Source of the DNA: Linanthus parryae
Taxonomy: Eukaryota > Streptophyta > Magnoliopsida > Ericales > Polemoniaceae
Direction of reading: 5' to 3'
DNA: 64,000 nucleotides
NCBI GenBank assembly: GCA_023055425.1
Contig: JALGPY010000014.1
Span: 14,778,501-14,842,500, forward strand
Shown: in pieces, positions 58,777 through 64,000 of the stretch
How positions within the stretch are numbered: the stretch's first letter is position 1
Layout: every line of letters starts with the position of its first letter
Program-made: the position numbers and the translations under genes
Notes under the pieces: generated by a model
The model's database searches: none
Seen by the model: only the letters and a program-made list of their open reading frames with translations
What the model was told of the DNA's origin: nothing

Positions 58777-58995
58777 TAATAGATGTAATGAATAAAGAGT
58801 AGTTTGTCATTGTTAGTTTACTACAGGGGTTAGATTGCAATTACTAAGAGTTAGGTTGTTATTCAGTTAGATGAGCTGGTACTTGTATAAATACAAGTAC
58901 TGTACACTGTATTGTGTATTGAAGGTTAATACAATACTACTCTTCTTCTCTCTTCTTCTTTCTTCTTCTTCTTCATATGGTTCTGCATTTCATCA
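58777..58995 (+). repeat. 3' LTR of the Copia element
   Basis: 219 bp, identical by eye to the 5' LTR, followed by the duplication GTTAC. Confidence 0.93.
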
Positions 58996-59000
58996 GTTAC

Positions 59001-59313
59001 ACCACGGCGAGCGCTGGACGCATTTTGTGATTGTTAAATCGTGGGGGCACCGCCACGAGTGTAGTGGATTTTTGACGGTCATGGGCAAGTGAGCACATGA
59101 ATGGTGGAGACAGAAATAAGGGCAGTCTTCTTCACAGCGGTAGTATGGAACTGAGATCTTCTCTGTGCAACCATAGCAGTGAAGATTGTTTCCAAGGGGG
59201 GATCTACTGCTGTACTCAGAAGAATCACCCATCTCCTCCTCCTCCTCTTCAACCAAAGTTAGCGGATGCTTATGGCTGAAATATTCCAGCTTCTTCTGAT
59301 GGTGATGTGCCAT
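59001..59313 (-). pseudogene. DC1-domain gene, first exon, separated from the rest by the Copia insertion
   Basis: ATG 59313 opens MAHHHQKKLEYFSHKHPLTL, the typical His-rich start of a DC1 protein. LHCYGCTEKISVPYYRCEED and CLHHSCAHLP form the first zinc domain, and CPHDLTITKCVQRSPW leads to the break. The frame at the GTTAC duplication continues correctly into 38638 downwards (CIKHWFRFSYACSHC), so the Copia element split a single exon. Upstream, CT-rich tracts (59325-59440) with two similar TCTGATGAATG...AGTAGTAG blocks look like a 5' leader. Confidence 0.85.
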
Positions 59314-62012
59314 GGAAATTGATACTAGTTTCTCTCTCTCTCTGATGAATGATAGTAGTAGTAGGAGAAGATTGAAATGGATTCTCGTGTCTCTCTCTCT
59401 CTCCCTTATGTTTGTGGCTTTCTACACCTCTCTCTCTCTTTCTGATGAATGGCAGTAGTAGAAGATTGCAATTCGTGGATCTCAAAGCTGATGAATGGGT
59501 AGTAGTAGCTAAGTGATGTTGTTTCCTCTTTTAATAGCTAGTATTCGGCCGGCAAGATGTTGTATTGTTGTGTCTTCAAGTCTTTTTGTCAACGCCCCAA
59601 ACTGCAAGTATATATTATCTGTCACATAAACAACTACCATATCTTCAACCCGATAAAAGAAATTGGTTCATATTTGTAGTAGTGCGGAATTTCGGCACTA
59701 GTTGTGAGGGCGTGGTTGATGGGGCAATAACTAGGAAAGGCGAAATGAAGGTATTGTCAAATAATTTTCTTGAGTTTCGACTTGGCCCATTAACGTTGGG
59801 TCCACGGCAAAAACACTAGCGAATAGCCGAATAGGGCTTCCGATTCGCCAAGGCATGGAGCACTACCCAGTATCGACAGAAATTTGGGGGCCAAAACGTA
59901 CTTTTTGTGTTTTCTTTCCTATTCGTGGTATGAGTTTGACGCGGGATAACTTGAGGTAGAAAACTCAATCAACGACTAGAGAATAGTGCCCGGGCCCTCC
60001 TCGTGGTTGTGTAATAGTAGCAATACAATCAATGCGAACGACGTGGGTGTATTTTTTAAGTGTCAAAGGCCAAGTTGATCATAAAATTGACACCAACTAA
60101 TACAGAGAAAGACACTTCAAGCACGTACAAAGGGCTGAGTGCATCTCCAAGTCCAAAAAGCCACCACAGCTGGACCCTTGGGCAGTACTGTCTATAGACT
60201 ATGCATAAACAATCTAAAGCCATTCCTGCACTGCAATTGTTTTTTCTCTAGTCTCTGAAGGTGTCTTGTCTCAAGTGAGTTTGAATCTCACATGTGCCTA
60301 AGAGTTGACTTCTCTAATTCCTCCTCCATAGCTCAAGGTGTCAAGGCAATATATATATTAACATACTTTATTATCTTTACTATCTTAAAAGAGTGAATAA
60401 TATAAAAGTGACTCATAAGATCTTTTATTACAAAAGTACCTCCGTAAAATTGTTTTTAACAAAAGAGCCTCGTTAAACCTAGGCTACTCCTTTTAACGTT
60501 CATTGTTGTTCAATATAGACTCCTACACGGCTCTTCCGCCTTGCGTACACAAACTCTAACCGATCGGAGAATAAACATCACCGAACGATGTTGATCGATC
60601 ACCAAGCGCATCTTCCTTTGACCCACGTGTAAACGATGTTCTCTACTTCTCTACCTCATTCTCAACCATGCTAGATTTTCTAGATCTGCACCTCACCAGT
60701 GTTTGAATGGTAAGCCTTCTTCATGGTTTATTGGTTGATTACGCGAATTGAATCCTTGAAAAAGCAAGTTTAACATCACCATGATCGTTGTATATGTGTA
60801 TTATTGCAGGAACTCTACTTCGGATTCGCATAAACTAGGTTATGAAATTTCGTTGGTATGAATCATACCATACTGGTCAGTAATTTATTTATTTTGTTCC
60901 TTTTTTATTACCCTTTATACGATTCTTCCATTATAAAGATTATAAAAATTCCATTTATGGCTACAACAACTGGGTCACCAGAGCTCTCATCAAGGTACAT
61001 AACATATTATTTTGTTTTCTTGTACCTTTAATCGTTTTGAACTTGAATTTTATGGTCCCCTATTTGCGAGTTTTTCTGCACAAAATGTTAACTTTATTTG
61101 TTACCACTTCTTCTTCCTCTGTGATTTCATTGGTGTATAGTGTATACTGTATACACCAGTATACACCGGTGTCAATTCCAGGTCTCATTATTTTGTTGGC
61201 TTCAGTCATTTGGTTTAAGTCTTCTTATGGATTTAGATGTGTCGGTAATCGATTCTAGAACTAAATCTCAATATTCGACTCTTTGAATTGGTGTTTCCAA
61301 GTGTCAGTATGAACCAACTAATTAAGTCCTCATGTAAGATGCCTTATTGCTCTGAATTCCTCCAGGTTAGTTTGTCTTACCCTTTCCAATGACTATCTGT
61401 TATCAGTTTTATCAACTTCAAAGAGAATTGAATGAGGCTTTATTATTTAATTGTTTCACCGTCCTATTTTTAGCTTCCTATAAGTAGTCGGAATAGCTAT
61501 AAACAATAAAACAAGTCAGTGTTGGTATACACTGTTTCACTTCATTACACCAAATGCTTGGTTAGTTGATGTAGTTAGTCATTCCAAAGCGATTTGCCGG
61601 CCATATAGGTGCACTTGAATCTTCATTATAGATTATTGCATCAGATTGTGTCAAAACAATATCATACCCAGTGGTAGTAGAGATGATGCCTCTTGCCAGC
61701 ATTCTTATAGCGTTAATTTATGAAACTTGAGGAGAGCTTCTCAAGTTCAATGAAGGGCTACTGAACGGAAGGCTTGATCTCATGACGAAGCTTGCATAGT
61801 ATGACGGTTTTACTTCGCTTTTATTTCTAGGACTTAATCTCACGACTTAACTTGTAAAATTAAGGTAACTGAATGTATCAAGCACAAAGTAAAAGACAAC
61901 TAGATCTGATTTGAAGTGTGTCTCTATAAAATATAAATAATTCATTTAAGGTAGTCATATGTTTATATTGACGAAGATTATTCATCAAGGTTTACACAGT
62001 CACTTCAATGTA

Positions 62013-62045
<33 letters not shown>

Positions 62046-62274
62046 CGTGATAGCCTATGTACACTTGATTTTATGTTTATACTGCACTGTGTCCATATTT
62101 TGTGGCTAATGCTTTCATTTTTTTCTTGATTATAATCAGAGACTTCTTTGTTGCATGTCCCTTAACATATAGAACATGTTGTACAAGCCTCAATTGCATA
62201 CAATACTGCTGGTGAAAATATATTTAACTTTGACCTAATTATTATTTGTCTAAAAATGTAAACAATGTGAAACC
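59314..62274. other. Upstream region of the DC1 gene; no gene seen
   Basis: CT-rich leader near 59325-59440. The rest is AT-rich, with no supported gene. Small items: a near-palindrome TGTATACTGTATACA at 61141-61155 and a T-run at 62008-62045. Short open frames (for example 59565-59819 and 61037-61258) have no recognisable product. Confidence 0.5.
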
Positions 62275-62465
62275 TATGTTACCAGAAACGTAAAAGTTTT
62301 TGCGTTTCTCGTTCCGAGTCGTACGCACCGAAACGCTGTATTTTTTCGATCCGAAACGCAGAAAGCATCGACCCGAACGTTTCATAGAGTGAGTACATGA
62401 TTGACGTGTTTATATTACTTTTTCCGTTTCTTCTGGATTGTCCTACTTTGACTTTTTAACCCGTA

Positions 62466-62629
62466 ACTGAGTCACTTTGACTCTGTGATTTAGATTGCAA
62501 AATGATATCATTTTTTGAAATTCTTTTCATGGTATTGTAGAGTAAAGGTTACTCTACACGACAATGCAAAGATTACCAGATTCTGGTATTGTTTTGCTAA
62601 TCAAATGACAGGGTTAAAGTGACCCAGTG
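62466..62629. mobile_element. Short inverted-repeat element (MITE), copy B
   Basis: ACTGAGTCACTTTGACTCTG on the left and CACTGGGTCACTTTAACCCT on the right (minus strand), followed in each arm by a related A/T stretch ending GCAAAA. Same family as 32758-32871. Confidence 0.55.
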
Positions 62630-62679
62630 AATAGTGGTAAAAAATAAAGTAGGCTGAAAGAGAAGAAACAAAAGTAGTA

Positions 62680-62940
62680 CTCCCTCCGTCCCGAAAAGAC
62701 GGTCCATTTTTGAAACTACAACTTTTCCTGGAGACATGCAATTAATGTACCGCACTTACAAATGTTGACATACTATTTCACTATAGTACTTGATTTTGTT
62801 TTCTCTAATATTAGGTGCATTGAATATGAATAGGTAGTATTGAAAGTTCATTATATTTTTGACATTGAAAATGTAAGTGGACAACCATTTTGGAACAGAC
62901 CAAAATAGAAATATGGACTGTCTTTGCGGGAGGGAGGGAG
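62680..62940. mobile_element. Stowaway MITE, complete
   Basis: 261 bp with ends CTCCCTCCGTCCCGAAAAGA and CTCCCTCCCTCCCGCAAAGA (minus strand), TA duplications at 62678-62679 and 62941-62942, and no coding capacity. Confidence 0.88.
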
Positions 62941-63126
62941 TACTACTTTTCAGGTAACTGTAGGGAAACTTGTTCAAATAGCGTTCCTCGTTCCAGATAA
63001 TTGTATTTCGTCCTGGAGAACGTTCTGGAGAACCCTACCTCTAGCGTTCCCCGTACCGGCACCTATCACATTTCTCGTTCCCGTTCTCGTCCCATGTACC
63101 TCACGAACCACATTTCTGGTAACATA

Positions 63127-64000
63127 GCGTAAAACAAAAGTGTACCACATAAAATTTTTTGAATCTCTTTTCATTTGAGACTAACGTTAATATAATTGAT
63201 ACGAGACTAATGTGAAAATTCCTTGTTGCCCTTCTTTTATGATGATTTTGACAATTTTGATTGAGTATTTAACTTCTAGACAATAGCGCTCTTTTGAATA
63301 TTTTAGAATTCTAATACGTTTAACTTACGATTTAAGAAGGTCGAAATAATGAACACAACATCCATAAAAACTGCAGCTTTCATGCGACCTCATCCCAGAT
63401 ATTGGTGGGATGACTAAGTTTGAGACGCTGCTATGAGAGTGTGAGTATCAAGTAATTATAATGGAAAATTAAATATTTTTAATTAATACATTCTTCTTTT
63501 TCACAGTCTTCTTCAATTTGTGCATATAAAAAGTTCATACTTCCAAGTTCTGAGGCTAAGATGAATACAAGCTTTCGTTGGAGCCCATACGACTGAATAT
63601 TGATATTCTTGTTAGCTTTTATAAGTGGCATGACTTTCTCAGTTCAACAATTGTATGATTCGTGAAGCTTATGTAAGGTACATTTTGTTCATCTGTCCTA
63701 ATTCGTTTCTTTTATATTGGTCAATTCAATCTTTATGAAAATATGCAACTATTTATATATGTTCACAAACTTCTTATTGTATGAGCACTTTCTTTGTAGC
63801 TTCAATGGCCTTACATTACTTGCTTTAGCTGTACCAACATATTTGCATTGGTGATCTTTATGTATGTATTATTTCAGATTTAATTTCAACTTGCTGTTAA
63901 AGTGTGTAGCATTATAAGGTACGTCATAATCATGAAAACATATCATAATTTGTTATTTTTAAATGGAAAATTTGCAAAACATATATTAATCCCCACAACT
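63127..64000. other. AT-rich non-coding sequence
   Basis: No gene, RNA or repeat that I can support. Confidence 0.5.

Larger units (their letters stand above)
38644..58995 (+). mobile_element. Ty1/Copia retrotransposon in the DC1 gene, interrupted by Gypsy copy 2
   Basis: Identical 219-bp LTRs (38644-38862 and 58777-58995), duplication GTTAC (38639-38643 and 58996-59000), methionine-tRNA primer site, purine tract and Copia-order gag-protease-integrase-RT-RNase H. Without Gypsy copy 2 it is about 5.2 kb. The LTRs start TA rather than TG. Two frameshifts and a missing gag start show that the copy is inactive. It runs opposite to the DC1 gene. Confidence 0.95.
62275..63126. mobile_element. Inverted-repeat DNA element (hAT-like?) with two nested MITEs
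   Basis: TATGTTACCAGAAACG at the left end matches the complement of the right end, CATTTCTGGTAACATA (15 of 16). Sub-terminal CGTTTC/CGTTCC-type motifs repeat on both sides. No transposase. The flanks GTGAAACC and GCGTAAAA are not identical, so the superfamily is not proven. Contains elements at 62466-62629 and 62680-62940. Confidence 0.5.

Noticed and set aside
61141..61155. Palindrome TGTATACTGTATACA as an operator
   Set aside because: Simple AT-rich palindrome with no gene nearby; no support for a regulatory role.

Overview
The window is repeat-rich plant nuclear DNA, most likely from a eudicot. The evidence is plant-type L1, Copia and Tat-lineage Gypsy retrotransposons, Stowaway, Helitron and Mutator-like elements, a DC1-domain gene, a TPD1-like gene and U2-type GT-AG introns. 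I cannot name the species. Only two host genes are clearly recognisable. One is a small two-exon TPD1-like secreted-peptide gene (33173-33701, minus). The other is a DC1 (C1-like zinc finger) gene on the minus strand (59313 down to 36612) that is split by a 20.3-kb nested insertion.

Layout. 1-488 is the end of a Mutator-like element; 489-1384 is degenerate sequence. 1385-22359 is an L1-type LINE with a 13-bp target duplication. Its reverse transcriptase is interrupted by a 15.3-kb Tat-lineage Gypsy element (copy 1, 4691-19957, target duplication GCTAT). 23148-32317 looks like an old LTR that received an 8.5-kb Mutator-like element (23520-31975, 9-bp duplication TATCTAGAA). That element carries captured gene pieces, an LTR element (24247-31052, duplication AAAAC), a mariner/Stowaway-type element and a small Helitron. 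33173-38643 holds the TPD1-like gene and the 3' part of the DC1 gene. 38644-58995 is a Copia element (identical 219-bp LTRs, duplication GTTAC) sitting in a DC1 exon. It is itself interrupted in gag by a second copy of the same Gypsy family (copy 2, 39846-54948, duplication ACTGT). 58996-59313 is the first DC1 exon. The rest is non-coding sequence with three nested small DNA elements (62275-63126).

The most interesting system is in the two Gypsy copies. Gag-pro and pol lie on the minus strand in one reading frame, separated by a single TGA. Pol carries two RNase H domains and a duplicated integrase zinc module. On the opposite strand, between pol and the 3' LTR, each copy carries a seven-exon gene for a plant-mobile-domain (PMD) protein of about 1290 residues. 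It is followed by a second TATA-driven plus-strand unit, an array of 54-55-bp repeats and a triplet of small hairpins. The two copies share exon structure and splice phases but are disabled by different lesions. Copy 1 keeps gag-pro and pol open but has a broken PMD gene. Copy 2 has broken gag and pol but a PMD gene with only one visible lesion.
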